Made by a program: the position numbers and the translations under genes. A stretch of 64,000 bases of DNA from Anaerotalea alkaliphila. GTDB lineage: Bacteria > Bacillota > Clostridia > Lachnospirales > Vallitaleaceae. The notes below the pieces were generated by a model. The model was not told the origin of the DNA. It ran no database searches and saw only the letters and a program-made list of their open reading frames with translations. Within the stretch, counting starts at the first letter, position 1. Each line of letters starts with the position of its first letter. Shown piece after piece: positions 15,191-24,000 of this stretch. The stretch covers positions 1-64,000 of the forward strand of contig NZ_JAAEEH010000011.1 of NCBI RefSeq assembly GCF_010179735.1, read 5' to 3'.

Positions 15191-16194
15191 TCCACCTCGC
15201 TGATCTTGACAGGTCTTCCTTCCTTCAGGGAAAGTGTGGCCGCAGCGGCCATCAGGACCGGGTAGAGTCCGTCCATGCCGGTCACCGGCACTTCCTTGCC
15301 GTTCACCACCGCGTCCGCGAAGGCTTTCATTTCCTCCACGAAGGCGCCGGTGTAGCGGTCCCACATGACCTTGTAGCAGGTTCCGCTGATGGTGCCTTCG
15401 GCTTTCATCAGGACCGCCGTGTTGGGGGTGTCGTTGGCGTTCACCGCGCAGCCCTCGGATCCGAAGACCTCCACCCGCTGGTCGTAGCCGTAGACAGCCT
15501 TCCGGCTGTTGTCGATGACGGCGATGGCGCCGCTCTCGAAACGGATGGTGACCACTGCCGTGTCCACGTCCCCGGCTTCCCCGATGGCCGGGTCCACCAG
15601 GACCGAACCTTGGGTATGTACTTCCACCGCTTCGCTGCCTGCCAGGAAGCGGGCCATGTCGAAGTCGTGGATCATCATGTCGTAGAAGATTCCGCCGGAG
15701 ACCTTCACGTAGCTGATCGGCGGGGGTTCGGGGTCCCGGGAGCTGATCTTGATGATGTGGGGGGTTCCCACGTCCCCGTTTTGGACCATGTCGTAGACCG
15801 CCCGGTGGTTGTGGTCGAACCGGCGGCAGAAGCCGATCTGCAGCTTCACGCCCGCATCCTCGGCGCTTTGGATGGCCTTGCGGACCATGGCGATGTCGTA
15901 GTCGATGGGCTTCTCGCAGAAGATGTGCTTGCCCGCCTGGGCGGATTCGATGATGTATTTGGAATGGGTGTCCGTCGAGGAGCAGATCAGGACCGCCTCA
16001 ATCTCCGGATCCTCCAGGATTGTGCTTGCCTCCTTTGACACAACGGGGATGCCGAACCTCTTGGCGAAGCTTTCCGTTTCCTCGTTGGCAAAGGGGTCCG
16101 CGATGGCCTTGATCTCCATTTCAGGGACGAACATGGAGATGTTTTGCGCGTGGACCTTGCCGATCCTGCCTGCGCCGATGATACCTACTTTCAT
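15187..16194 (-). CDS. Gfo/Idh/MocA oxidoreductase, inositol 2-dehydrogenase-like
   Basis: A 335-residue NAD(P)-dependent dehydrogenase. The Rossmann motif GIIGAGRIGKVHAQN is at 4-18, the EKP motif with Lys95 at 94-96, and the catalytic Asp172 and His176 in GGIFYDMMIHDFDMARFL, which matches the IolG signature. Typical reactions are oxidation of myo-inositol or a related polyol or sugar at C2. It has GGAAAGGAG before its ATG and leads a two-gene unit with the TIM-barrel enzyme. The usual iolBCD genes are not in the window, so a complete inositol pathway cannot be claimed. The ribose-type transporter nearby may bring in its substrate. Confidence 0.82.
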   Translation of the reverse strand: MKVGIIGAGRIGKVHAQNISMFVPEMEIKAIADPFANEETESFAKRFGIPVVSKEASTILEDPEIEAVLICSSTDTHSKYIIESAQAGKHIFCEKPIDYDIAMVRKAIQSAEDAGVKLQIGFCRRFDHNHRAVYDMVQNGDVGTPHIIKISSRDPEPPPISYVKVSGGIFYDMMIHDFDMARFLAGSEAVEVHTQGSVLVDPAIGEAGDVDTAVVTIRFESGAIAVIDNSRKAVYGYDQRVEVFGSEGCAVNANDTPNTAVLMKAEGTISGTCYKVMWDRYTGAFVEEMKAFADAVVNGKEVPVTGMDGLYPVLMAAAATLSLKEGRPVKISEVE

Positions 16195-16313
16195 AACTGG
16201 TCTCCTTTCCATACTGTACGCTTTGATAACCATAGTATAGCATGGAATCCGCTGAAAGACAGGCACCAGTTCTTTGCAATAGGGGTAAAAACTTTGGGGC
16301 CGGGACTGGTCCA

Positions 16314-16335
16314 GGGGGACGGTTCTTCCGGACCA
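16314..16335. repeat. Single arm of palindrome family B
   Basis: GGGGACGGTTCTTCCGGACCA occurs once without its partner arm, between the IolG-like gene and the bioB remnant. It equals one arm of the perfect palindrome at 4982-5028. Confidence 0.65.
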
Positions 16336-16354
16336 AAAGCCGCTTTCTCCCTCC

Positions 16355-17111
16355 CTACACCTCGCGCCCCAATTCCTCCAGCATGGCGTCCACGCCGGCC
16401 TCCAACCCTTTGCGCTGGTGTTCGCCCAGTGCGCTTCTGCCGCCTGCGAAGCGGATTGCTGCCTTTGGGAGGACCAGCCGGAACATGGCCATGGCAAGCA
16501 GGATTTCTTCCGGCGTCAACCTGGGGCTTTCCCCCAGGGGCCTTCCCGCCACGGGATTCAGGACATTTACGGGCACCGATGCCACGCCCACCTCCCTGAT
16601 CTCGAAGGCCATCCTGATCCTGTCCACGGCCGATTCCCCCATGCCGATGATGCCTCCACAGCATACGTCCATGCCGGCGTCCAGGACGTTCCTGATGGTG
16701 TCCAGCCTGTCCTGATAGGTATGTGTGTCGCAGATCCTCCTGAAATGTTCCCGGCTGGTTTCCACGTTGTGGTGGTACCTGCCGACTCCGGCCTCCTTCA
16801 AGCGGACGGCCTTCTCCTTCGAAATGATGTCGTGGGAGGCGCACAGCTTCTTCGATATCCACAAGGTCGTACTCCTCGACCCCCGTGTTGTAATGTGCCG
16901 ACTGGGCGCAGTACTTGCAGTTTTCGGAGCACTTTCCCGATTTTGCGTTCATGATGGTGCACAGTTCAATCCGATTTCCCCGGTATTTCCTGCGCACTTC
17001 ATCTGCCAGCCTCAGGATCGTTTCCAACCCTTCCGTTTCCATCAGCTCCAGGGCTTCGTTGAAATCGATGTCGCCGCCCTCCAGCAGTCTTGTCCTTATC
17101 CGGTTGATCAT
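16355..17111 (-). pseudogene. bioB: Biotin synthase pseudogene (internal deletions and frameshift)
   Basis: The start (ATG 17111 after AGGAG) leads into a normal radical-SAM N-terminus with the cluster motif CSENCKYCAQSAHYN. Near 16860 the frame breaks: upstream sequence ends at EEYDLVDIEE and the homology resumes in another frame at LCASHDIISKEKAVRLKEAG. About 55-65 codons of the barrel, including the region that usually reads SIVTSGR, are missing. GAAGAAG-like microhomology at the joint suggests a deletion. The rest (CCGGIIGMGES, VNVLNPVAG, AAIRFAGGRS) is recognisable, but the C-terminus jumps from EAGVDAML to EELGREV, so the NYLTT region is also gone. The enzyme would be inactive. Promoter and operator upstream are still intact. 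Confidence 0.85.
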
Positions 17112-17142
17112 GCTTCCATTCTCCTTTTGATGTGCTCCATCA

Positions 17143-17171
17143 AATATACTAAGAACCGGGAAGATTGTCAA
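17143..17171 (-). promoter_or_regulatory. Promoter of the bioB remnant
   Basis: On the minus strand TTGACA (17166-17171), a 17-bp spacer and TATATT (17143-17148). It is a strong consensus promoter that survives although the gene it serves is broken. Confidence 0.8.
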
Positions 17172-17196
17172 CTTTTGTTTTTCTAAAGTAAACAAT
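17164..17196 (-). promoter_or_regulatory. BirA-type biotin operator
   Basis: ATTGTTTACTTT and AAAGTTGACAAT form an inverted repeat in which TGTTTAC and GTTGACA are 15 bp apart, the layout of Bacillota BirA operators (TGTTAAC-N15-GTTAACA). It overlaps the -35 box of the bioB promoter, as a repressor site would. The repressor would be the BirA encoded at 51901-52896, whose N-terminal winged helix is present. Confidence 0.75.
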
Positions 17197-17230
17197 GCGC
17201 ACTTGGGGTCTGTCCCCAAGTGCGCATTGT
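17192..17230. repeat. Palindrome family A, copy 1
   Basis: Arms TGCGCACTTGGGG and CCCCAAGTGCGCA flank the loop TCTGT; flanking ACAA/TTGT extends the stem to 17 bp. This copy sits between the ECF S-component stop and the BirA operator, touching the latter. No T-tail is present on either strand. Confidence 0.9.
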
Positions 17231-17243
17231 CAACGATTACCGG

Positions 17244-17852
17244 TCACTCCCCCAGCAGGCCGAACTTCCTGACCACCCGCCCAAGAATCCGGGACCACTT
17301 CCCTCCGAAGAGCAGCAGGAAGGTGGCGTTGGCCAATGCATGGGAGAGGTCGAAGTAGGCGCTGGCGGCGAAGGCCCCCGCAAATGCCTGCCAGCTGAGG
17401 GGATGCAGGAAGCCCAGGACGAACCAAAGGTTCATGATCCATCCGTAGAGGAAGCCCCAGACGAAGCCGAAGGCGGCCCTTCCCCAGGGCCTGTGCATCC
17501 AGGGGAGCCGCCGCAGGAGCCCCGCCGCCAGCCCCATGGACCCCCAGGCCAGCATCTGCCAGGGGGTCCATGGTCCCTGGCCCAGGAACAGGTTGGACAC
17601 GATGGCGGCGGTGCTTCCGATGACGAAGCCGGACTCGGCCCCCAGGGTCAGCCCCGCCATGATGACGATGAAGGAGGTGGGCTGGACCCCCGGGATGGCG
17701 GCGAAGGGCACCCGTCCCATGGCCCCCAGGGCCGCCAGGGAGGCCACCAGCACGATCTCCTCGGCCTTCATGTTCCGCCGCTCGAACCGGAGGTAGAAGG
17801 GCAGGATGGAGAGCACCACCAGGAGGAAGCTTATGGGGAGGTAATGGCCCAT
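17244..17852 (-). CDS. ECF transporter S component, probably corrinoid-specific
   Basis: A 202-residue membrane protein with about six hydrophobic helices, including LVASLAALGAMGRVPFAAIPG and SFIVIMAGLTLGAESGFVIG, the alanine-rich first helix and small-residue contacts typical of ECF substrate-binding (S) subunits. It is the last gene of the cobalamin-riboswitch operon and follows its own ATPase and T subunit, overlapping the ATPase stop by 22 bp. Riboswitch control and the DUF4430 proteins in the same transcript point to vitamin B12 or another corrinoid as substrate, as for the CbrT group; the S sequence alone would not settle it. An extra N-terminal hydrophobic stretch before MKAEEIV is retained in the call, though that internal Met is an alternative start. 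Confidence 0.82.
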   Translation of the reverse strand: MGHYLPISFLLVVLSILPFYLRFERRNMKAEEIVLVASLAALGAMGRVPFAAIPGVQPTSFIVIMAGLTLGAESGFVIGSTAAIVSNLFLGQGPWTPWQMLAWGSMGLAAGLLRRLPWMHRPWGRAAFGFVWGFLYGWIMNLWFVLGFLHPLSWQAFAGAFAASAYFDLSHALANATFLLLFGGKWSRILGRVVRKFGLLGE

Positions 17853-19480
17853 CGCGCCAACACCCCCTCCTCCGTGACCTCCTCCGGCAGATGCTCCCGC
17901 ACCGTCCGGTGGACCATGGTCGTGTAGTAGTAGTTTTCGGTGAAGAAGACGGAGGGCTCCGCCACGGCCAAAAGGCCTCCGTCAAAAAGCAGGCCGCACC
18001 TGTGGGCATGGGCTGCGGCGAACTCGATGTCGTGGCTCACCATCAGGATCGTCTTCCCCTTTTCCAGGAGCTGTCCCAGCCATCCGGCCAGGGCCTGCTT
18101 GGCCGTGGGGTCCAGGCCCTTGGTGGGCTCGTCCATGAGGACCAGCGCCGGGTCTGCCAGGAGCACCAGGGCCAGGACCAGCTGCTGCTGCTGCCCGCCG
18201 CTGATGTCGAAGGGGTGCTTGTCCAGGACCGGCTCCAGCCGGAAGAGGCGGACAAGGGCATCCATCCGCTCCCGGTCCCCAAGGTCCAGGGACTTCGCCC
18301 GGTCCTCCAGCTGTTCCCGCACCGTCTCCCGGGTGAAGTAGGCCAGGGGGTTCTGCCCCACATAGCCGATGTCCCCTGGAGCCAGGCGGGTCTTCAGCTT
18401 CCCCCCCTGGTGCTTCAGGACCCCGGCCAGCACCTGCAGCAGGGTGGACTTGCCCGCCCCGTTCCCGCCCAGGAGCACGAAGAACTCCCGGGGATGGAGG
18501 GTGAAGGAGACCTTCTGCAGGACCTGGGGCCCTTTTTTCCCGTACTGGAAATGCAGGTCCCGGCACTGGAGGAGGGGTTCCTCCTTGGGCGCCTCCCCCC
18601 GGATGCCCTCCGGCCTTTCCCCGAAGACGCCGGGCCGCCGGACCCAGTAGCGGTCGAACCAGCGTTTCCCGGCCTTCACGGTCAGGGGGACGGGGCCCTC
18701 CTTCCGGTCCGCCTCCATCTGGAGGTAGAGGCGGCTGATTGCGGGAAGGTAGGGGGCGAATCCGGGGGCTTTTGCCTCCCAGACCTGGCGGACAACCGTC
18801 TCCGCCTTTCCCTGGTGGACGATCCGTCCCGCCTCCATGAGCAGCACCTGGTTCGCCCGGGGAAAAAGGGCCTCCAGCCGGTGTTCGCAGAGGATCACCG
18901 TGACGGAGAGCTCCTGGTTGATGCGCGTCAGCAGGTCGGTGAAGGCGCTGGCGGCGATGGGGTCCAGCTGGGCGGTGGGCTCGTCCAGGAGCAGCACCTT
19001 GGGCCGGAGCATCATCACCGCAGCCAGGTTGAGCTGCTGCTTCTGCCCCCCGGAGAGGGTCTCCACCGGCTGGTGCAGCCAGGACTCCATCCCGAAAAAA
19101 GGGACCACTTCAGCCATGCGTTTCTGCATGAGGGATGTGGGGTAGCCCAGGTTCTCCATGCCGAAGCAGAGCTGCTGCCACACGGTGTGCATCACGATCT
19201 GGTTGTCCGGGTTCTGGAAGATCATCCCGATCTCCTCCGCCGCCGTCCGGAGGTCCAGGTCCTCCAGCCGGTTCCCGTTGTAGAGGACGGTCCCCTCCCG
19301 TTGGCCCGCGGCCTGGACCTGGGGCTTCAGCAGCCGGAGCAGGGTGGTCTTCCCGGAGCCCGTGGGGCCGCCGATGAGGACGAAGTCCCCGGAGCGCACG
19401 TCCAGATCCACCCCGTCCAGGGCGGGCTCCGTCTCTCCAGGATACCGGAAGCTTAGGTTTTGGATTTGATAATCTGCCAT
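17831..19480 (-). CDS. ECF transporter fused ATPase (two ABC domains)
   Basis: A 549-residue protein joining both energising ATPases of an ECF transporter in one chain. Domain 1 (about 1-240) has Walker A GGPTGSGKTT, Q-loop MIFQNPDNQIVMHTV, signature ETLSGGQKQQLN and Walker B VLLLDEPTAQLD. Domain 2 (about 310-540) has GGNGAGKST, YVGQNPLAYFTRETV, ISGGQQQQLV and LVLMDEPTKGLD. Start ATG 19480 begins MADYQIQNLSFRYPG and overlaps the T-subunit gene by 28 bp; longer readings upstream are antisense-like, proline/glycine-rich sequence. It would bind the T subunit encoded before it and drive uptake through the S component encoded after it. Fused EcfA-EcfA' chains are known in dedicated (group I) systems. 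Confidence 0.92.
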   Translation of the reverse strand: MADYQIQNLSFRYPGETEPALDGVDLDVRSGDFVLIGGPTGSGKTTLLRLLKPQVQAAGQREGTVLYNGNRLEDLDLRTAAEEIGMIFQNPDNQIVMHTVWQQLCFGMENLGYPTSLMQKRMAEVVPFFGMESWLHQPVETLSGGQKQQLNLAAVMMLRPKVLLLDEPTAQLDPIAASAFTDLLTRINQELSVTVILCEHRLEALFPRANQVLLMEAGRIVHQGKAETVVRQVWEAKAPGFAPYLPAISRLYLQMEADRKEGPVPLTVKAGKRWFDRYWVRRPGVFGERPEGIRGEAPKEEPLLQCRDLHFQYGKKGPQVLQKVSFTLHPREFFVLLGGNGAGKSTLLQVLAGVLKHQGGKLKTRLAPGDIGYVGQNPLAYFTRETVREQLEDRAKSLDLGDRERMDALVRLFRLEPVLDKHPFDISGGQQQQLVLALVLLADPALVLMDEPTKGLDPTAKQALAGWLGQLLEKGKTILMVSHDIEFAAAHAHRCGLLFDGGLLAVAEPSVFFTENYYYTTMVHRTVREHLPEEVTEEGVLARWAITSP

Positions 19481-20328
19481 TGTAGGGTCTCTCCTATGTT
19501 CATGAGGATGGGAAGGGCGCACCAGAACAGGAATGCCCCATAGTGGGGGAGGTGCAGTTCCAGACCGGAAAGGAGGGGGTAGAAAACCATCTGTCCTCGT
19601 CCCCACAGGCTTCCGGCCAGGATCGGGAGGGCCAGCCCCCCCAGCAGGACCAGCACCCCCTTGTCCCTGCCTTCCATCCGGTAGGCGGCGAAGGTGCTCC
19701 GGGGGCCGCTCCCGTAGCCGCTGGCCCGCATGGCAACCGCCATGTGGAGGGATTCCTCCAGGGTCCAGACAACCAGGGTGTTGAGGAGTTCCATGGCCTC
19801 CCGGATCCGGGCGGTCCTCTTCCCTCCCCCCAGCCTGCCCTGGGTCTTGGCCGCGGCGGCGATTTCCCGCAGGCGGCGCTTCAGCAGGGGGACCAGCCGG
19901 AGGACCATGACGATCACGAAGGCCGTCCGGGGGAGCCCCGTCCCGGTCAGGTACAGGAACCTGTCCAGGGTGATCACCTGCCGGGCCGCCCCGAAGCCCA
20001 GGAGCATGACCGAGAGGGTCAGGCCGAAGAGGAGGCCGTAGACGCAGGATTCCAGGGTCACCGGCCGGTTCCCCAGATAGCCCAGGATGGTGGCCCCCCG
20101 GGTGGAGACCAGGGGGTTGGCCAGGGCCACCAGGGCCCCCATGGCCAGATAGCCCTTCCAAGCCTTGCCCAGGGCCGCCCCCCCGTCCAGCTGCAGGTGC
20201 AGCAGGAGGAGGCAGCCGCCGGCCGCCAGCAGGTAGGCGGGATGGACCAGCCACATCACGAAGAGGACCAGTCCGGAAAAATACAGGGCGGCTGCAAGGG
20301 GGTGGAGGCTCCGGAAGCCGCCGGTCAC
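19453..20328 (-). CDS. ecfT: ECF transporter transmembrane (T) component
   Basis: A 291-residue CbiQ/EcfT-type membrane protein. Hydrophobic helices near the N-terminus (LAAALYFSGLVLFVMWLVH) and C-terminus bracket the cytoplasmic coupling region, where HMAVAMRASGYGSGPRSTF carries the conserved Arg motif that contacts the ATPases. The GTG start overlaps the TGA of the lipoprotein gene (GTGA at 20325-20328), and the stop overlaps the ATPase start, so the operon is tightly coupled. It transmits ATP-driven movement to the S component. Confidence 0.88.
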   Translation of the reverse strand: MTGGFRSLHPLAAALYFSGLVLFVMWLVHPAYLLAAGGCLLLLHLQLDGGAALGKAWKGYLAMGALVALANPLVSTRGATILGYLGNRPVTLESCVYGLLFGLTLSVMLLGFGAARQVITLDRFLYLTGTGLPRTAFVIVMVLRLVPLLKRRLREIAAAAKTQGRLGGGKRTARIREAMELLNTLVVWTLEESLHMAVAMRASGYGSGPRSTFAAYRMEGRDKGVLVLLGGLALPILAGSLWGRGQMVFYPLLSGLELHLPHYGAFLFWCALPILMNIGETLQWQIIKSKT

Positions 20329-21095
20329 GGCTGGGCCTCCCGGACGTCCTTTCCGGCGTCCAGGGTGTACCACCATACGACGGTATCCCCGTCCTCCGGC
20401 TCCCATTCCCCGGAGCTCCGGTCCGGGAAGGCGCCGTTCACGCTGTACATCCAGCCGCTGCCCGGCCCCTGGTCGAATTCATACAGGTTGTCGATGGCCT
20501 CCACGTAGCCCGCCCTGCCGCTCCCCCGGACGGACAGGTGGAGCCTTTGTTCCTTGGCCATCCGTTGGAGCAGGTCCAGGACGGTGTCCCCCTGCCGGAG
20601 GGCCACCGGGGCCGCCGTGCGCAGGGGAGGTGTCCCCACCGGCCCCTGGATGGTGATCGTCACCGTGGGTTGGGTTGTGGGTTCCGGGCTGTTTGCGGCA
20701 GTGGTGTCCGGCGCTTTGGGTTCCGGCTGGGCCGTGGTGTCCGGGTCGTTTGCGGCCCCTGTGTTCTCCTGCGCCGGGTCTCCTGTTTCCGTTTTCCCGT
20801 CTGCCGTGTTTCCGTCCGCCGTGTTTCCGTCCGCCGCATCTTGGGCGGGATTCCCGGGCGCGTCCGGGGATGCTCCCGCTTCTGTTTCCGTTTGCGTTTC
20901 CGTTTGCGTTTCCGTTTCCGTATCTTCCCCAGGTTCCGGCCGGGTGCTTTCCGCTGCGGATTCCTCCGTGGGGAGGGGGCCGTTTTTTCCGGAGTCCCCT
21001 TGGGGAGGGGAGGTGCCGCTGCATCCTGTCAGGACCAGCAGCACCAGGAGCAGGGCCAGAAAAGCTCCCTGCGCCTTAGTTTTCAGTTTCCGCAT
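20325..21095 (-). CDS. DUF4430 (transcobalamin-like C-terminal) lipoprotein
   Basis: A 256-residue secreted lipoprotein. Residues 1-25 form a signal peptide with lipobox VLTGC, so it would be anchored on the outer membrane face. A long Thr/Glu/Gly/Pro-rich spacer (about 30-150, with repeated TETQ and DGNTA units) holds the domain away from the membrane. The C-terminal 100 residues are a DUF4430 domain (VTITIQGPVGTPP, DTVLDLLQRMAKEQ, GYVEAIDNLYEFDQGPGSGW, MYSVNGAFPD, DGDTVVWWYTLDAG). DUF4430 corresponds to the beta domain of vertebrate transcobalamin and intrinsic factor. ATG 21095 has AAGGAGG upstream and overlaps the preceding gene by 20 bp. It may pass corrinoid from the SLH protein to the ECF transporter. 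Confidence 0.88.
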   Translation of the reverse strand: MRKLKTKAQGAFLALLLVLLVLTGCSGTSPPQGDSGKNGPLPTEESAAESTRPEPGEDTETETQTETQTETEAGASPDAPGNPAQDAADGNTADGNTADGKTETGDPAQENTGAANDPDTTAQPEPKAPDTTAANSPEPTTQPTVTITIQGPVGTPPLRTAAPVALRQGDTVLDLLQRMAKEQRLHLSVRGSGRAGYVEAIDNLYEFDQGPGSGWMYSVNGAFPDRSSGEWEPEDGDTVVWWYTLDAGKDVREAQP

Positions 21096-24000
21096 GGATG
21101 TCTGCGCCTCCTTCCAGATGGTTCTCATACACGCGGACCAGTACCACCGCGGCCATTTCCCTGGTGAGGGCGCCGGCGGGTTCGAACCGCTGTCCATCCC
21201 CCAGCATCAGTCCGTGGTGGTAGGCCAGCTGCACGGAGGTCCGTGCCCAGTCCGCCGCTTCCGCAATGTCCGTCGGGGCCGCCATGGCTTCCGGGGATTC
21301 CAGGGCTTCCAGTCCCAGGGCGTTCTCCAGGACCACGGCCATTTCCTGGCGGGTGATGGCCCGCTGGGGCTCGAAGCGGTCCTGTCCCACGCCTTGCATA
21401 AAGCCCTGGTCCCGGGCCGTCATGACCCAGCCGTAGTGCCAGTCTCCGGGGGTTACGTCCCCGAAGGCGGGCGCCGCGGACTCCAGGGGTTCCAGGCCGT
21501 ACATGCGGGCCAGGAGGGTGGCGTATTCCGCCCGGGTTAGGGTCCGTTTGGGGGCCATGCGCAGTTCTTCTTGGCTGACCCCGTCCATCAGGCCGTAGGC
21601 AACAGCCTTCTTCATGGCTTCCATGGCCCAGGGGGACACCTGGTCCCCGTCCGCGAAACGGATGGCTAGCAGCGGGTCGGCCGCCGCGTCCGCCATGTGG
21701 TAGAATGCGGGCTCCCCTTCCTGGAAACGCCTGTATGCCTCCAGGGCCATGAGGGCCTGCTGGGTGGCGATGGGGTCGCTGCCGCCGTCCCCGCCGTGGG
21801 CGAAGCCGCCATCCTCCTGGCGGTAGGCCAGCAGGATGGTGAGCAGGTCCATCTCCGACGGGTCCTGGCCCAGGGTTGTCAGGGCCAGGATGGTCTGGGC
21901 GGCGCTTTCGCTGTTCCCGAAGGTCTGGAGATCAAGCCAGGCCAACGCCTCTTCTGTCGCCCGGTCCACCGCCTCTTGGTCCCGGTAGGGAGCCAGGGCC
22001 GTGAGGGCCATGGCGGTCAGGTCGATGTCCCCGGGGGCAGCCGGGTCCTGGTCCAGGGCCCAGCCGCCGGCTGTTTTTTGCGCCTTCAGGATTTCCCCCA
22101 GGAGCTTCTCCCGGGTCCACAGGGCGCCGGCGGGTTCCGCAAACGTCCCGGAATCCAGCGCCAGGAGGGCGTGGATGGGGCCGTTCACTCCTTGGAGGAG
22201 CATGTTGCCGTTTGCCAGCGTCTTCGCCAGCAGGTCATGGCCGAAGAGGTCCTGGGGGTCCTGGCCCAGGGCCGTGGCAGCCAGCAGGATCCGGGCCTGG
22301 TCCGTGACCAGCCGGAAGTCCCCTCCGGTTTCCTCCAGGAGGGCCTGCAGGGCGGTCCCGTAGGCTGCGGGCACCGTCTCCTTGCTGCGGGCCAGGGCCA
22401 GGGCGTCCCAGTCGGCGAAGTTGTCGTGGATCCGGAAGTCCCGGTTGGCCAGGATCCAGGCCACGGCACCCTTGCGGACCTCTTCCAGCGCCAGCCCGGC
22501 GGCCGTTTCTTCCGTGGCGGTCACCTTGGAGGTGGCTCCCAGGTCCACACCCAGGTCGGCGGTGTAACTCCAGCGGATGCTGTCCCCTGACCGCACCCGG
22601 GTGGCGCTGGCGCCGGTCTGGGGATAGGCTGTGTTCACGGAGAACATCCAGCCGCTTTCGGGTCCATGGTCGAATTCCGCCAGGCCGTCGATGGAACGGA
22701 CGTAGCCGCCCTGGACCTGGTAGGGGATGCCCCGATCCGCCAGCACCTTTTCCGTGAAGGAAAGGACGGTCTCGCCCGCCTCCACGGTGTGCTGGGTGGC
22801 GCTCAGGATGGTTTTCCCTCCCAGGCCACGGACCGTCAGGCTGGCCTGGCTTCCCCCGGAAGTGGTCCCCCCGCCGGTGGATCCGGTGTCGTTCGGAGAC
22901 TCGTCCAGATTCGTGTCGTCGGTCGTGTCTGCAGGCGCCTCATAGGCGATGAAGGTGGTGAAGTGGGTGGTCCAGACCACCAGGTCCTGGCCCACCGCTA
23001 TTTTCCCGGATTCACCGCCTTCCAGCCCTGCGCCGGAGTCCCCCTCCAGCACCCGGGTGATTTCCGTGAAAATCCCGGACTGCAGGAAGCCGGCGGATTT
23101 ACCGGCCTGCCCGGGGAGCAGGAGGCGCACCGGCCGGTCGAAGGACAGGCTTCCACCGGGATGCCCCACCTCCACCGCGGAGGCAAGGGTGCCTTCCCCG
23201 AAGGGCACCGTCGCCGGGTCCAGCATCAGGGGCAGCTGGATCCGTCCATCCCATTGGGAGGATCCGGTGACCTTGGTGCCCTTGGGTATTTCCAGTTGGG
23301 TGCTTCCCTCTCCTGTGTGTGCCGTCACCTGGATTTGGGGAAGCATGGCCGTCTTTTTGCCCCCTTCCTCCAGGGGCTGGGTGACCAGAACCGTGGCCGC
23401 CACGCCGGTGGAAAGGGTTATTTCCATGGGGATGTCCAGGGCGGTGACCGCCACTTCGTTCTGTTCCGGCAGCAGGGATTCCCCCACAGCCGCCAGGCCT
23501 GCGATGACCGAGGCGTTGGTGTTGGAGTTCTCCGGCATGGCGCCCCAAGAGGCGGGCAGGGGCTCGAAGCCTCCGTTCACCTTCTGGCGTCCCGCCAGGA
23601 AATCCACGGCCTTGGCGACGGCCTCGTCCACCGTTCCGGTTCCCCGGTAGGGTGCCAGGGCCGTCAGGGCCCATCCGGTGGTGTCCAGGTCCTCGAAATA
23701 CCCATCCGCATGCTGGCTGGCCAGGAGATGGGAAACTGCCTTTGTTCGGTCCCAGCCTTCCTGGGCGTCCAAGGCCACCATGGCCCAGATGTGCTTTCCC
23801 AGATATGCGCCGATGGCGCCGGTGCTCGGATCCTGCTGGGCTGCCAGTTCCCCGTAGAGGTTCCGTCTTCCCCAGGCTGCGGCGGGGTCCATCCCCACGG
23901 AGCGCAGCTGGAAAATGGCCTGGATGTGCTCCGTTCCTGTGGCGTCGGCTTCAAATCCCGGGTCGGTTGTCCTGAAGGACTGGTCCGTCCCCCAGGGGGC

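Noticed and set aside
16191-17219. An intact 342-residue biotin-synthase-like protein
   Set aside because: Only its first part is BioB-like. After the break near 16860 this frame is unrelated, Gly/Arg/Pro-rich sequence, while BioB homology continues in another frame.
17192-17230. Family-A palindromes as intrinsic terminators
   Set aside because: The stems are strong, but no T-run follows on either strand in any copy, and one copy lies upstream of the transposase gene rather than at a gene end.
19481-20254. Long N-terminal extension of the fused ECF ATPase
   Set aside because: The upstream in-frame sequence is Pro/Gly/Ala-rich and overlaps the EcfT gene; the ABC domain starts cleanly at ATG 19480 with normal spacing.
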